Positions 8,680 through 19,330 are shown, numbered from the stretch's first letter. The stretch is DNA of 49,326 nt from Agromyces albus (GCF_004134825.1 NZ_SDPN01000030.1:1-49326); one strand, 5' to 3'. Numbers and translations: made by a program. Notes: generated by a model not told the origin, from the letters alone.

Positions 8680-9869
8680 GCGCGGGGCCTTTCGACGGGC
8701 GTCGCCCGTGATCTGTCGGATGCGCTCGCCTCGACTGAGGCGAGCACACGTTGCACGTCGAGCGCCTCGGCGAACGACGGCGAGGCTGGTGCCTCGCCCG
8801 CGATGGCGCGGATGAACTCGACGGCCTGGTGCGTGAACAAGTGCTCGTAGCCGATCCCGTGACCGGTCGGCCACCAGTTCGACATGTACGGATGCGCCGG
8901 ATCGGTCACCTGGATGCGCCGGAATCCCTCGGCGTCGGGGTCGGCACCACTGCCGTCGAAGTACTCGAGCTCGTTCATGCGCTCGAAGTCGAAGGCCACT
9001 GAGCCGCGTTCGCCGTTCAGCTCGATGCGGTTCGCGTTGCGCCGCCCGGTCGCCATGCGGGTCGCCTCGAAGACGCCGAGCGCCCCCTCGGAGAACGAGG
9101 CGGTGAAGGCGGCGGCGTCGTCGACCGTGACCGGCCCCTTCGGCGCGTGCTCGTCGCCGCGGCCGCCCAAGCCGACGGTCTCGGCGCGCTCGGGCCGCTC
9201 GGTCACGAAGGTGCGCATGGTCGCCGACACCTCGGTGATCGACTGGCCCGTCAGCCACTGGGCGGTGTCGATGCTGTGCGCGCCGATGTCGCCGAGGGCG
9301 CCGGAGCCCGCCTTGGTCCTGTCGAGGCGCCACGTCAGCGGCGCGTTCGCATCGCGCAGCCAGTCTTGAAGGTAGGCCGCGCGCACGTGCCGGATGGCAC
9401 CGAGGCGCCCCTCCTCGACGAATCGCCGGGCGAGGATCAGCGCCGGGGTGCGGCGATAGCTGAACCCGCACATCGCGATGGCGCCCGTCGAAGCATGTGC
9501 CCGCTCGGCCGCCTCGGTCATGCGCTCGGCCTCGGCGACGGAGTTCGCGAGGGGCTTCTCGCACAACACGTGCTTGCCGGCCTCGAGGGCGGCGATGGCG
9601 ATCTCGGCGTGCGTGTCGCCCGGCGTGCAGATGTCGATGACGTCGATGTCGGGGTTCGCCACCGCTGCTCGCCAGTCGGTCGACCACTGCTCCCAGCCGA
9701 GCCGGCCGGCGCGATCGGCGGTGCCCTCAGGGCTGCGTCCCACGAGCAGTTCGAGCCTCGGCTCGAGCGGAAGGTCGAAGAAGTGCGGCGCGGTCCTCCA
9801 CGCTTGCGAGTGCGCCTTGCCCATGAAGGCGGTTCCGATCATGGCGACCCTCAGCGAGTCCTTCGTCAT
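8676..9869 (-). CDS. Gfo/Idh/MocA family oxidoreductase, first gene of sugar operon
   Basis: A 397-residue NAD(P)-dependent oxidoreductase. The nucleotide-binding motif is RVAMIGTAFMGKAHS, the catalytic-lysine motif is CEKPLANS, and DIGAHSIDTAQW carries the conserved aspartate and histidine. WPTGHGIGYEHLFTHQ near the C-terminus is typical of the larger sugar dehydrogenases of the family. ATG 9869 follows GAGG and is preferred to 9938, whose added 23 residues have no family counterpart. It heads an operon of two such enzymes and a ThuA protein with overlapping junctions. A palindrome TTGCGCAA lies about 60 bases upstream. The substrate cannot be read from sequence. Confidence 0.88.
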   Translation of the reverse strand: MTKDSLRVAMIGTAFMGKAHSQAWRTAPHFFDLPLEPRLELLVGRSPEGTADRAGRLGWEQWSTDWRAAVANPDIDVIDICTPGDTHAEIAIAALEAGKHVLCEKPLANSVAEAERMTEAAERAHASTGAIAMCGFSYRRTPALILARRFVEEGRLGAIRHVRAAYLQDWLRDANAPLTWRLDRTKAGSGALGDIGAHSIDTAQWLTGQSITEVSATMRTFVTERPERAETVGLGGRGDEHAPKGPVTVDDAAAFTASFSEGALGVFEATRMATGRRNANRIELNGERGSVAFDFERMNELEYFDGSGADPDAEGFRRIQVTDPAHPYMSNWWPTGHGIGYEHLFTHQAVEFIRAIAGEAPASPSFAEALDVQRVLASVEASASDRSRATPVERPRA

Positions 9870-9930
9870 CTTCGACCTCTTTCCATTTGCCCTGTCGAGG
9901 ATCCCAGCAGGCGGCGCGGACTTCCAATCC

Positions 9931-9938
9931 TTGCGCAA
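9931..9938. promoter_or_regulatory. Short palindrome TTGCGCAA upstream of the oxidoreductase operon
   Basis: An eight-base perfect palindrome with central CG, 62 bases upstream of the first oxidoreductase start and between it and the PadR gene end. Such cores occur in LacI-family operators. It is short enough to arise by chance, so support is weak. Confidence 0.25.
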
Positions 9939-9965
9939 AAGACGAGGCGATTCGATCCTCTCGAG

Positions 9966-10520
9966 CTAGCGCACGTAGCGCTCGCGCTGCCCGTCGAGCG
10001 AGGCGAGGGTCTCTTCGGCCCAGTCGATCGCGGCCCGTGCGGTGTGCTCCCCGGCGGAAATGGTGATGAGCCAGTAGGCCTGGTGCTCGGGGAAGGTGGT
10101 CTCCGCTTCGACGCTCGCGCGCACGCCCTCGTACACCGCGAGCTGCTGGCGCGCCGAGTCCCTTGCTCGCTCGACGAGTTCCCTGCAGGCGTCGGGTCCG
10201 AGCACGCGGCCGAAGAAGAGGCGCAGCATGAGGCCGTCGCGGCGCGGAGCCGGGGCATCCGGCTCCTTGAGCAATTGCACGAGGCGCGCCCGGCCGTCGG
10301 ACGTGAGCGAGTAGGTGGATGACCCTGCCCTCGTGCCCTCGTGGCGCTCGACGAGCCCGGTTCGTTCGAGCTCGGCCAGGGCGGGGTAGATCTGGCCGAA
10401 GCTCTCGCTCCAGAAGAACCCGAGCTGTTCGCGGATCGCCGCGCGCACGGCGTACCCCGTCATGGGCTGCACGCCGAGCACGCAGAGCACCGCGAGTTCG
10501 GTCTGCTTCACTCTTGCCAT
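9966..10520 (-). CDS. PadR family transcriptional regulator
   Basis: A 184-residue PadR regulator. The N-terminal winged helix (residues ~7-85) has LAVLCVLGVQPMTGYAVR, the recognition-helix region SFGQIYPALAELERTGLVER and the wing SSTYSLTSDGRARL. A helical C-terminal dimerisation region follows (~95-180). PadR proteins repress neighbouring genes and are released by phenolics, antibiotics or other small ligands. It is divergent from the membrane protein at 10590, with AT-rich palindromes between them, which suggests autoregulation and control of that neighbour. Confidence 0.9.
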   Translation of the reverse strand: MARVKQTELAVLCVLGVQPMTGYAVRAAIREQLGFFWSESFGQIYPALAELERTGLVERHEGTRAGSSTYSLTSDGRARLVQLLKEPDAPAPRRDGLMLRLFFGRVLGPDACRELVERARDSARQQLAVYEGVRASVEAETTFPEHQAYWLITISAGEHTARAAIDWAEETLASLDGQRERYVR

Positions 10521-10538
10521 CCGCCGTACCTATCTGTT

Positions 10539-10556
10539 AGATATATCTTCAAGATA
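10539..10556. promoter_or_regulatory. Candidate PadR operator in divergent spacer
   Basis: Two overlapping palindromes in an otherwise GC-rich region: AGATATATCT (10539-10548, perfect) and TATCTTCAAGATA (10544-10556, perfect with one central base). They lie between the PadR start (10520) and the membrane protein start (10590), where a divergent operator is expected. Confidence 0.55.
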
Positions 10557-10589
10557 CTTCAATTCAGCCTACACAAGAGGATGCCCGTG

Positions 10590-11039
10590 ATGAACACCCA
10601 GCTCGATCCCCTGCCCGCGCGCCGGTTCGCCCGGCCCGCCGCGGTCGCCGTCGCCGTCCTGTTCGGCGGGCTGTCCGCGTTCGAGATCGCCCTCGCCGCC
10701 GGGGTGCCTTGGGGTGAAGCAGCGTTCGGCGGAGCATCGGCCGTGCTCGAGCCGGGGCTGCGCGTCGCTGCCGGTGTCACCGCGGTCGTGTGGGCGGCGG
10801 CAGCCCTCATCGTCCTGCGCCGCGCCGGGCATGCGGTCTGGGCGCCGCTGCCGCGCCGGGCGCTCCCGGTGGCCGTGTGGGTGCTCGCCGGCTACACCGC
10901 GCTCGGTGTGCTGACGAACGCCATCTCGCCGAGCCCGATCGAACGCGCCATCTGGGTGCCGGTGACGATCGCGATGTCGGCGCTCTGCTTCGGGATCGCC
11001 ATCGCCCTGCGCGGGCGGCGGGCGACGCGCGCGAGCTGA
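10590..11039 (+). CDS. Hypothetical four-helix membrane protein
   Basis: I do not recognise the family. The 149 residues hold about four transmembrane segments: AVAVAVLFGGLSAFEIALAA, VAAGVTAVVWAAAALIVL, ALPVAVWVLAGYTALGVL and IWVPVTIAMSALCFGIAIA. ATG 10590 has AAGAGG nine bases upstream; an ATG at 10581 abuts that same AAGAGG and is less likely. It is divergent from the PadR regulator across an AT-rich palindrome and is the obvious candidate target of that regulator. The product probably sits in the cytoplasmic membrane; role unknown. Confidence 0.7.
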   Translation: MNTQLDPLPARRFARPAAVAVAVLFGGLSAFEIALAAGVPWGEAAFGGASAVLEPGLRVAAGVTAVVWAAAALIVLRRAGHAVWAPLPRRALPVAVWVLAGYTALGVLTNAISPSPIERAIWVPVTIAMSALCFGIAIALRGRRATRAS

Positions 11040-11080
11040 AAAGCGGCACCGATCCGCGGCGGTGTCGACAGAATGGTCCT

Positions 11081-12160
11081 GTGAGCCAACGACGGAGCTC
11101 CTGGGTGCTGCACGTCGACCTCGACCAGTTCATCGCGGCCGTCGAGGTGCTCCGGCGCCCCGAGCTCGCGGGCAAGCCGGTGATCATCGGCGGGCGGGGC
11201 GACCCGACCGAGCGGGCCGTGGTCTCGACCGCGTCGTATGAGGCCCGCGAGTTCGGAGTCGGTTCAGGGATGCCCCTGCGGATCGCCGCTCGCAAGGCAC
11301 CTGATGCGGTGATCCTCCCGGTCGACGCCGAGGCCTACCTCGCGGCATCCGAAGAGGTCATGGCGACCCTTCGCGCGCAACCGGGAGCAACCGTGCAGGT
11401 GCTCGGCTGGGATGAGGCGTTCATCGGCGTGGAGACCGACGACCCCGAGGCGTACGCACGGCAGCTGCAGCAGGCGGTGCTCGAACGCACCCGACTGCAC
11501 TGCAGCGTGGGCATCGGCGACACCCTCGTGCGGGCCAAGGTCGCGACCGGGTTCGGCAAGCCCCGCGGGGTGTTCCGGCTCACCGCCGACAACTGGCTCG
11601 AGGTGATGGGCGACCGGCCCACCATCGATCTGTGGGGCGTGGGGACGAAGATCTCCCGCCGCCTGGCGGGGCACGGCATCAAGACCGTCGCCGAATTGGC
11701 CGCCACCGACCCCGACAGTCTCGTGGCCGAGTTCGGCCCGAGGATGGGACCGTGGTACGCCCAGCTCGGCCGAGGCGAAGGCGCGCAGGTGGTCGACGAC
11801 ACGCCCTGGGTGGCCCGCGGCCACAGTCGTGAGACCACGTACCAGCAGGACCTCACCGAGCCCGCACAGATTGAGGCTGCCGTGCGGGAGCTCGCCGCCA
11901 AGGTGCTCGAAGACATAGCAGCAGAGGGCCGGCCGGTGATCGGGCTCACGCTCAAGGTGCGCTACGCGCCGTTCATCACCAAGGTCTTCACCAGGCGAAT
12001 CGCCGAGACGTTCGACCGCGACGTCGTGCTGGCCGGGGCGCTCGGCCTCGTCGGCAGGATCGAGCCCGGCCGGCCGATCAGGCTGCTGGGACTGCGGGCC
12101 GAGATGCCCATGCCCGACGACGCCCGCGAGGGACACACGCCGACGCGCAGCGGCTGGTGA
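11081..12160 (+). CDS. dinB: Y-family DNA polymerase, DinB2-like, with Ile at the steric gate
   Basis: A 359-residue translesion polymerase. The first metal-binding motif reads HVDLDQFIAAVE (residues 11-22); D13 and the D111-E112 pair in GWDEAFIG are the catalytic carboxylates. ASYEAREFGVGSGMPLRIAARK is the nucleotide-binding finger region, a helix-hairpin-helix follows (WGVGTKISRRLAGHGI), and the little-finger domain ends the chain without a recognisable beta-clamp box. Residue 18, which aligns with the steric-gate Phe13 of E. coli DinB, is isoleucine. This fits the mycobacterial DinB2 group, where a leucine permits ribonucleotide use. GTG 11081 has no ribosome binding site and may be leaderless. 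I see no LexA box. Confidence 0.88.
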   Translation: MSQRRSSWVLHVDLDQFIAAVEVLRRPELAGKPVIIGGRGDPTERAVVSTASYEAREFGVGSGMPLRIAARKAPDAVILPVDAEAYLAASEEVMATLRAQPGATVQVLGWDEAFIGVETDDPEAYARQLQQAVLERTRLHCSVGIGDTLVRAKVATGFGKPRGVFRLTADNWLEVMGDRPTIDLWGVGTKISRRLAGHGIKTVAELAATDPDSLVAEFGPRMGPWYAQLGRGEGAQVVDDTPWVARGHSRETTYQQDLTEPAQIEAAVRELAAKVLEDIAAEGRPVIGLTLKVRYAPFITKVFTRRIAETFDRDVVLAGALGLVGRIEPGRPIRLLGLRAEMPMPDDAREGHTPTRSGW

Positions 12161-12238
12161 GCGCCGGATTCCTCCGCGATGAGCCATGCGTCCACTTCTT
12201 ACGCAGCTTCGGCATCCGCGTTTGGTTCAGAAGTTAGC

Positions 12239-12257
12239 TAAGGCTAGGCTCACCTGG
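12239..12257 (+). promoter_or_regulatory. Candidate iron box (DtxR/IdeR type)
   Basis: TAAGGCTAGGCTCACCTGG matches the actinobacterial iron-box consensus TTAGGTTAGGCTAACCTAA at 14 of 19 positions, including the central AGGCT-ACC core. It lies 87 bases before the start of the AMP-ligase fusion gene, a position suited to repression by an iron-loaded DtxR/IdeR/DmdR1 protein. No regulator gene is nearby. Confidence 0.6.
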
Positions 12258-12297
12258 TTGCATCACCCGCCCCCAGAGTGATCGGAGACACTCCAGC

Positions 12298-12345
12298 ATG
12301 CCCATGCTCGTGCGCTTCGACCACCTCGCCGGCGGGAGTGAGTGA
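12298..12345 (+). CDS. Possible 15-codon upstream reading frame coupled to the ligase gene
   Basis: A frame MPMLVRFDHLAGGSE opens at ATG 12298 and its TGA (12343-12345) overlaps the ATG of the following gene by one base. The overlap would allow translational coupling or leader-peptide control. There is no clear ribosome binding site for it, and the frame may be accidental. Confidence 0.25.
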   Translation: MPMLVRFDHLAGGSE

Positions 12346-15020
12346 TGGCTGAGACGACCGCCACCCTCCGACTTCCGACGCGCATCTTGCCCGACGTCGG
12401 GCTCGACCTCCTCGCGGTCGGTGCCGACGACGACCTCGCGATCACCACGGCAGAGCGCACGATGACGCGAGGTGAGCTGCGAGACCGGGTCGACGACGCC
12501 CGACGCTCGCTCGGAGACATCCGCAGGCTCGTCTTCGTCTCGTGCACGAACTCCGTCGACTCGCTCGTGGCCTACCTCGCAGCCGTCGCCGGCGGGCACC
12601 CGGTGCTGCTCCTCGACGGCTCGGGCAGCGACCAGGCCGAAGCACATCGCCGAAACCTCGTCGACCGCTTCGACCCCGACGTGATCGTCGACGGCAGCGG
12701 CGATGGCGACGGCAACGACGGCTTGCGGTTCGAGGAGCGCCGGCCCGGCACGCGGCACGCACTGCACCCCGAGTTCGCGATGCTCACGAGCACCTCGGGA
12801 TCCACCGGGTCGCCGAAGCTCGTGCGGCTCTCCCGCTGCAATCTCGAGAGCAATGCCGCGAGCATCGCCGAGTACCTCGGACTCCGTTCCGACGACCGCG
12901 CGGCCACCACCCTCCCGATGCACTACTGCTACGGGCTGTCGGTGATCAACAGCCACCTGCTCACAGGAGCGAGCGTGCACCTCACCGCGCGATCGGTGGT
13001 CGACCCGCTGTTCTGGAGCGAGTTCGACCGCGTCGGCGCGACCTCGTTCGCGGGCGTGCCGTACACCTTCGAGCTCCTCGAGGGCGCCGGGTTCGCCGAT
13101 CGTGTGCCGGCAACGCTTCGGCACGTCACGCAAGCGGGCGGGCGGCTTCCCGCCGACGCCGTGAGGCACTACGCCGGGCTCGGGCGCGACCACGACTTCC
13201 GCTTCTTCGTGATGTACGGCCAGACCGAGGCAACCGCCCGGATGGCCTACCTGCCGCCCGAACTGGCCGAGGCGCGCGCGGGCACCATCGGTGTTCCGAT
13301 CCCCGGCGGCAGCTTCCGCATCGACGGCGACGACGAGGGCGAACTCGTCTATTCGGGCCCGAACGTCATGATGGGCTACGCCGAGGACGCCGGCGACTTC
13401 GCGCTCGGCCAGGTGCTGACGGAACTGCGCACGGGAGACATCGCCCGCCAGCACGACGACGGCCTCTACGAGATCGTCGGCCGGTCGAGCCGCTTCGTGA
13501 AGACGTTCGGGCTGCGCATGTCCCTCGACCGGGTCGAGGAGCTGCTGCTCGAAGCGGGCATCGATGCCCGTGCCGTCGCGTGCGACGAGCGGCTGGCGGT
13601 GTTCGTCCGCGCCGAGCGATTCGTCCCCGCCGCACGGGATGTCATCGCCCAGCGGCTCGGGCTGCCGGCGCACGCGTTCGCGGTGCACGCCGTGGATCGT
13701 TTCCCGCGCACCGCGTCGGGAAAGCCCGATGACGCGACCCTCATCGCGCACGCTCGCCGCCTCGAGCACGCGGAGCCGGATGACGCGACAGCGCCGGCAT
13801 CGGAGCGGATCCGCGAGCTCTACGCCGAACTCCTCGGGCGGCCGGATGCCACTGCGGATGACTCGTTCGTCTCGCTCGACGGCGACTCGCTGAGCTACGT
13901 CGAGGTCTCGGTGCGGCTCGGGCGGATGCTCGGCACGCTGCCGCGGGACTGGCCCGAACGCCGCATCCGCGAACTGGCTGCGGTCGTTGCTCCTGAGCCG
14001 AGCACCACGACTGCCGAGACGGCGGAGCCGGCCGGCACGAACACGAAGACCCCGCGCCGCCGACGCCGACCGCGCACCACCTCAATGGAGACCTCCGTGC
14101 TCCTGCGGGCTGCGGCGATCGTGCTCATCGTCGCGACGCACACCGACCTCATCGACGTGAAGGGCGGCGCGCACCTGCTGCTCGCGGTCGCGGGCTACAA
14201 CCTCGTGAGGTTCCGAGTCACCGGGGCATCCGGCGCCGCCCGCGTGACCGGGTTGCTGCGGGCGGCCGCCTGGATCGCGGTGCCAGCCGTGATCTGGATC
14301 GGCGGGGTCGCCCTGACGACCGGCTTCTACGATCCGTCGACGGCGGCGCTCCTGAACGGCGTGCTCGGCCAGCAGTCGGTGTGGTCCGAACAATGGCAGT
14401 TCTGGTTCCTCGAGGCGATCATCTGGACGCTCGTCGGCGTCGCGGCGCTGCTCGCGATCCCGTGGGTCGACCGGTTCGAGCGGCGGCATCCGTTCGGCCT
14501 CGCGTTCATCCTGCTCGCGGCGGCGTTCGCCGCGAGGATGCTGGTTATCGGCGGCATCGAGGCGGAGCGCGTGGAGCGGTACGCGGTGCTCAGCGTCGTG
14601 GCCTTCGTCGTGCTCGGCTGGCTCATCGCACGCGCCGACACCCTCACCCGCCGCCTCATCGCGAGCGCGGCCGTGCTCGTCGTCGCGCCCGGGTTCTTCG
14701 GCGAGCCGCTGCGCGAGGCCATCGTCGTCGCGGGCTGCCTGCTGCTGTGCTGGATGCCGGTACTGCGCGTCCCGCGCGTGCTCGTGCCGGCCGTCGTCGT
14801 GCTCGCCGCGTCGTCGATGTACGTCTACCTCACGCACTGGCAGGTGTACCCACCGATCGAGGAGGTCTCCCCCGCGCTCGCGACGCTCGCCTCGTTCGCG
14901 GTCGGCATCGTGGTGTGGTGGCTCGCGCGCGCGGCAGGGCAGGGTATTGCGCGTATCACGCGGGCGATGCCGACACCGTCGAGGTCGAAGGCGAAAGGCC
15001 TCCTGGCTTCCGCTCGTTGA
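12345..15020 (+). CDS. AMP-dependent ligase, carrier domain and membrane acyltransferase fusion
   Basis: An 891-residue three-part protein. Residues ~1-465 are an adenylation domain with LTSTSGSTGSPKLV (phosphate loop), YGQTEATARM, RTGDIARQHDDGLYEIVGR and the C-terminal lysine in FPRTASGKP. Residues ~485-555 are a carrier domain with SLDGDSLSYVEVS, whose first serine after GD would carry phosphopantetheine. After a basic linker, ~575-890 is a ten-helix acyltransferase-3-like domain beginning RAAAIVLIVATHTDL with GYNLVRF. It could activate an acyl group, load it on its own carrier and pass it to an acceptor at the membrane. ATG 12345 has GGGAG six bases upstream. A candidate iron box upstream suggests iron-limited expression and a siderophore-related role, which is inference. 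No other siderophore genes are in view. Confidence 0.82.
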   Translation: MAETTATLRLPTRILPDVGLDLLAVGADDDLAITTAERTMTRGELRDRVDDARRSLGDIRRLVFVSCTNSVDSLVAYLAAVAGGHPVLLLDGSGSDQAEAHRRNLVDRFDPDVIVDGSGDGDGNDGLRFEERRPGTRHALHPEFAMLTSTSGSTGSPKLVRLSRCNLESNAASIAEYLGLRSDDRAATTLPMHYCYGLSVINSHLLTGASVHLTARSVVDPLFWSEFDRVGATSFAGVPYTFELLEGAGFADRVPATLRHVTQAGGRLPADAVRHYAGLGRDHDFRFFVMYGQTEATARMAYLPPELAEARAGTIGVPIPGGSFRIDGDDEGELVYSGPNVMMGYAEDAGDFALGQVLTELRTGDIARQHDDGLYEIVGRSSRFVKTFGLRMSLDRVEELLLEAGIDARAVACDERLAVFVRAERFVPAARDVIAQRLGLPAHAFAVHAVDRFPRTASGKPDDATLIAHARRLEHAEPDDATAPASERIRELYAELLGRPDATADDSFVSLDGDSLSYVEVSVRLGRMLGTLPRDWPERRIRELAAVVAPEPSTTTAETAEPAGTNTKTPRRRRRPRTTSMETSVLLRAAAIVLIVATHTDLIDVKGGAHLLLAVAGYNLVRFRVTGASGAARVTGLLRAAAWIAVPAVIWIGGVALTTGFYDPSTAALLNGVLGQQSVWSEQWQFWFLEAIIWTLVGVAALLAIPWVDRFERRHPFGLAFILLAAAFAARMLVIGGIEAERVERYAVLSVVAFVVLGWLIARADTLTRRLIASAAVLVVAPGFFGEPLREAIVVAGCLLLCWMPVLRVPRVLVPAVVVLAASSMYVYLTHWQVYPPIEEVSPALATLASFAVGIVVWWLARAAGQGIARITRAMPTPSRSKAKGLLASAR

Positions 15021-15063
15021 ACGGGTCACGCCGCGCCGCGCAGGGGCCAGTGAGCTACGAGCC

Positions 15064-15095
15064 TCAAACTTTACCGTACGTATGGTATAGTTTGA
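15064..15095. promoter_or_regulatory. Near-perfect 32-bp palindrome, TetR operator and -10 box
   Basis: The arms TCAAACT (15064-15070) and AGTTTGA (15089-15095) flank an inner TACC...GGTA with central TACGTA-like bases; 28 of 32 positions are self-complementary. A -10 hexamer TATAGT lies inside it (15086-15091), seven bases before the TetR ATG at 15098. The regulator would therefore block its own promoter, and the transcript would be leaderless or nearly so. Confidence 0.75.
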
Positions 15096-15097
15096 AC

Positions 15098-15634
15098 ATG
15101 AGACATAGCTCCCGCTCCGACATCCTCGATGCTGCTCTTCGGGTCGTCGACGCCGTCGGCGGCGCTGACATCACGTACGACTCAGTGGCCCGCGAAGCCG
15201 GTCTTACCAAGGCCGGCCTGATGTACCACTTCGCCACGAAGGACGCCATGATGATCGCCCTCATCGAGCACGTCATCGCGCGCTGGCAGGCCGAATTGCG
15301 CGACGTCCTCGGGGTGCCGCTCGAGGAATCGAGCCTCCCTGATCGGGTACGGGCATTCGTGCGCTTCGCTGGCGAGGGCGGCGCGACCCAGGGAGAGTTC
15401 GTCGTCTTCAGTGAAGCCGTCCGTCGTCCTGAACTCTCCGCCCCCTGGCTCGAGTACGTCCGCACCTGGTTCGGTTTCGGCACGGGCGCTGAGAACACTC
15501 CGTTGCTGCTGGTCTGGCTTGCAGCGAATGGCCTCTGGATCTCGGAGGCGACCGGCGTCCTGAGTGTGACGGCGGAGCAGCGGACAGCGTTGCTCGGCCA
15601 GTTGACGGACCTCGTTGCGGGAGCACGCTCGTGA
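15098..15634 (+). CDS. TetR/AcrR family repressor of the SMR pair
   Basis: A 178-residue TetR regulator. The N-terminal helix-turn-helix spans ~8-55 (ILDAALRVVDAVGGADITYD, then AREAGLTKAGLMYHFATKDAM), where GLMYHF is the usual end of the recognition helix. The C-terminal ligand domain has WLEYVRTWFGFG and a later LLLVWLAANGLW helix, as in QacR-like or TetR_C_37-like repressors. The stop overlaps the first SMR gene by four bases (GTGA), so the three genes form one operon. The palindrome covering its promoter suggests autoregulation and induction by the exported drug. Confidence 0.9.
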   Translation: MRHSSRSDILDAALRVVDAVGGADITYDSVAREAGLTKAGLMYHFATKDAMMIALIEHVIARWQAELRDVLGVPLEESSLPDRVRAFVRFAGEGGATQGEFVVFSEAVRRPELSAPWLEYVRTWFGFGTGAENTPLLLVWLAANGLWISEATGVLSVTAEQRTALLGQLTDLVAGARS

Positions 15635-16017
15635 AGAAGTGGCTCATCCTCAGCGCCGCGATCGCCCTCGAGGTCACCGCAACGCTCTCGTTGCGCGCGG
15701 CGATCGACTCCCCATGGTGGGCGATTCTCGCGGTCGCGGGCTACGCCGGGGCGTTCGTGGCGCTGTCCGTGCTGCTCCGCCTCGGAGCGCCCATCGGTAC
15801 CGTCTACGGCATCTGGGCCGCTACCGGTGTCGCCCTCACCGCAGTGATCGCCTCCGTCGTCTTCGGCGAACCGTTCACGTTCACGATCGGCCTCGGCATT
15901 GCGATCGTGATCGTCGGCGTCGTCCTCGTCGAGACCGGCCAAGCCCGACCACCCTCGCCCGCACCGGCGCCCGCGGTGGCGCCCGAAACGGACGACGCCA
16001 TGGAGGTGTCGCGATGA
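15631..16017 (+). CDS. SMR family multidrug efflux subunit, first of pair
   Basis: A 128-residue small multidrug resistance protein with four helices. The essential membrane glutamate is E14 in ALEVTATLSLRA, and YGIWAATGVALTAV carries the conserved helix-3 tryptophan. SMR proteins exchange cationic drugs for protons as dimers in the cytoplasmic membrane. A C-terminal tail of about 25 residues, rich in Pro and Ala and ending DDAMEVSR, exceeds the usual length (~105-110) and may set topology. GTG 15631 overlaps the TetR stop. Paired with the next gene as in EbrAB/YkkCD heterodimers. Confidence 0.9.
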   Translation: MKKWLILSAAIALEVTATLSLRAAIDSPWWAILAVAGYAGAFVALSVLLRLGAPIGTVYGIWAATGVALTAVIASVVFGEPFTFTIGLGIAIVIVGVVLVETGQARPPSPAPAPAVAPETDDAMEVSR

Positions 16018-16340
16018 CCTGGTTCCTCCTCGCCGGGGCCATCCTCACCGAGGTGGCCGCAACGCTGTCACTCCGCGCATCCGAGGGATTCCGGAATAAG
16101 CGGTGGATCGCACCGGTCGCCGTGTTCTATGCGGCTGCGTTCACACTACTCACGGTCGCGCTCGCGAACGGAATGCCCGTTGGCATCGCCTACGGCATCT
16201 GGGCCGCGAGCGGGGTCGCCCTCACCGCGATCGGAGCGCGCGTCTTCTTCGGCGAGCGGCTCACCTGGCGCATGGCCGTCGGCATCGTCTTCATCGCCCT
16301 GGGCGTGTTCGTGATCGAACTCGGCTCCCAGTCTCACTGA
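16014..16340 (+). CDS. SMR family multidrug efflux subunit, second of pair
   Basis: A 108-residue SMR protein with the essential glutamate E13 in LTEVAATLSLRA and the helix-3 motif YGIWAASGVALTAI. It differs from its partner in loop charges (FRNKRW after helix 1), as expected for antiparallel heterodimer partners of opposite topology. ATG 16014 overlaps the preceding stop by four bases (ATGA), giving coupled translation and equal stoichiometry. Last gene of the TetR-SMR-SMR operon; a GC-rich inverted sequence follows before the convergent DUF1345 gene. Confidence 0.9.
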   Translation: MTWFLLAGAILTEVAATLSLRASEGFRNKRWIAPVAVFYAAAFTLLTVALANGMPVGIAYGIWAASGVALTAIGARVFFGERLTWRMAVGIVFIALGVFVIELGSQSH

Positions 16341-16383
16341 TGCATCCCCGGCGCGGCGCCGCCGGCGATGTGGAAACCTGCGG

Positions 16384-19259
<2,876 letters not shown>

Positions 19260-19286
19260 ACGCCATAAAGCAGAGGCCAACGAAAA

Positions 19287-19323
19287 CGCCCCGAATCCCT
19301 TGCAATTGCTGGGATTCGGGGCG
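19287..19323 (-). terminator. Rho-independent terminator of tRNA-Ser
   Basis: Perfect 13-bp stem, CGCCCCGAATCCC (19287-19299) with GGGATTCGGGGCG (19311-19323), and an 11-base loop. On the minus strand it lies seven bases after the tRNA 3' end and is followed by TTTT. Confidence 0.8.
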
Positions 19324-19330
19324 ATTCACG

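Noticed and set aside
6872..8749. Reading the downstream Gfo/Idh gene as a 625-aa protein
   Set aside because: The first 250 codons overlap the ThuA gene antiphase and give an Arg/His-rich product; GTG 7996 with AAGGGG upstream fits the family length.
16341..16383. GC-rich inverted sequence between the SMR and DUF1345 genes as a terminator
   Set aside because: Possible bidirectional terminator (GGCG-CGG-CGCC), but the stem is short and no T tract follows on either side.
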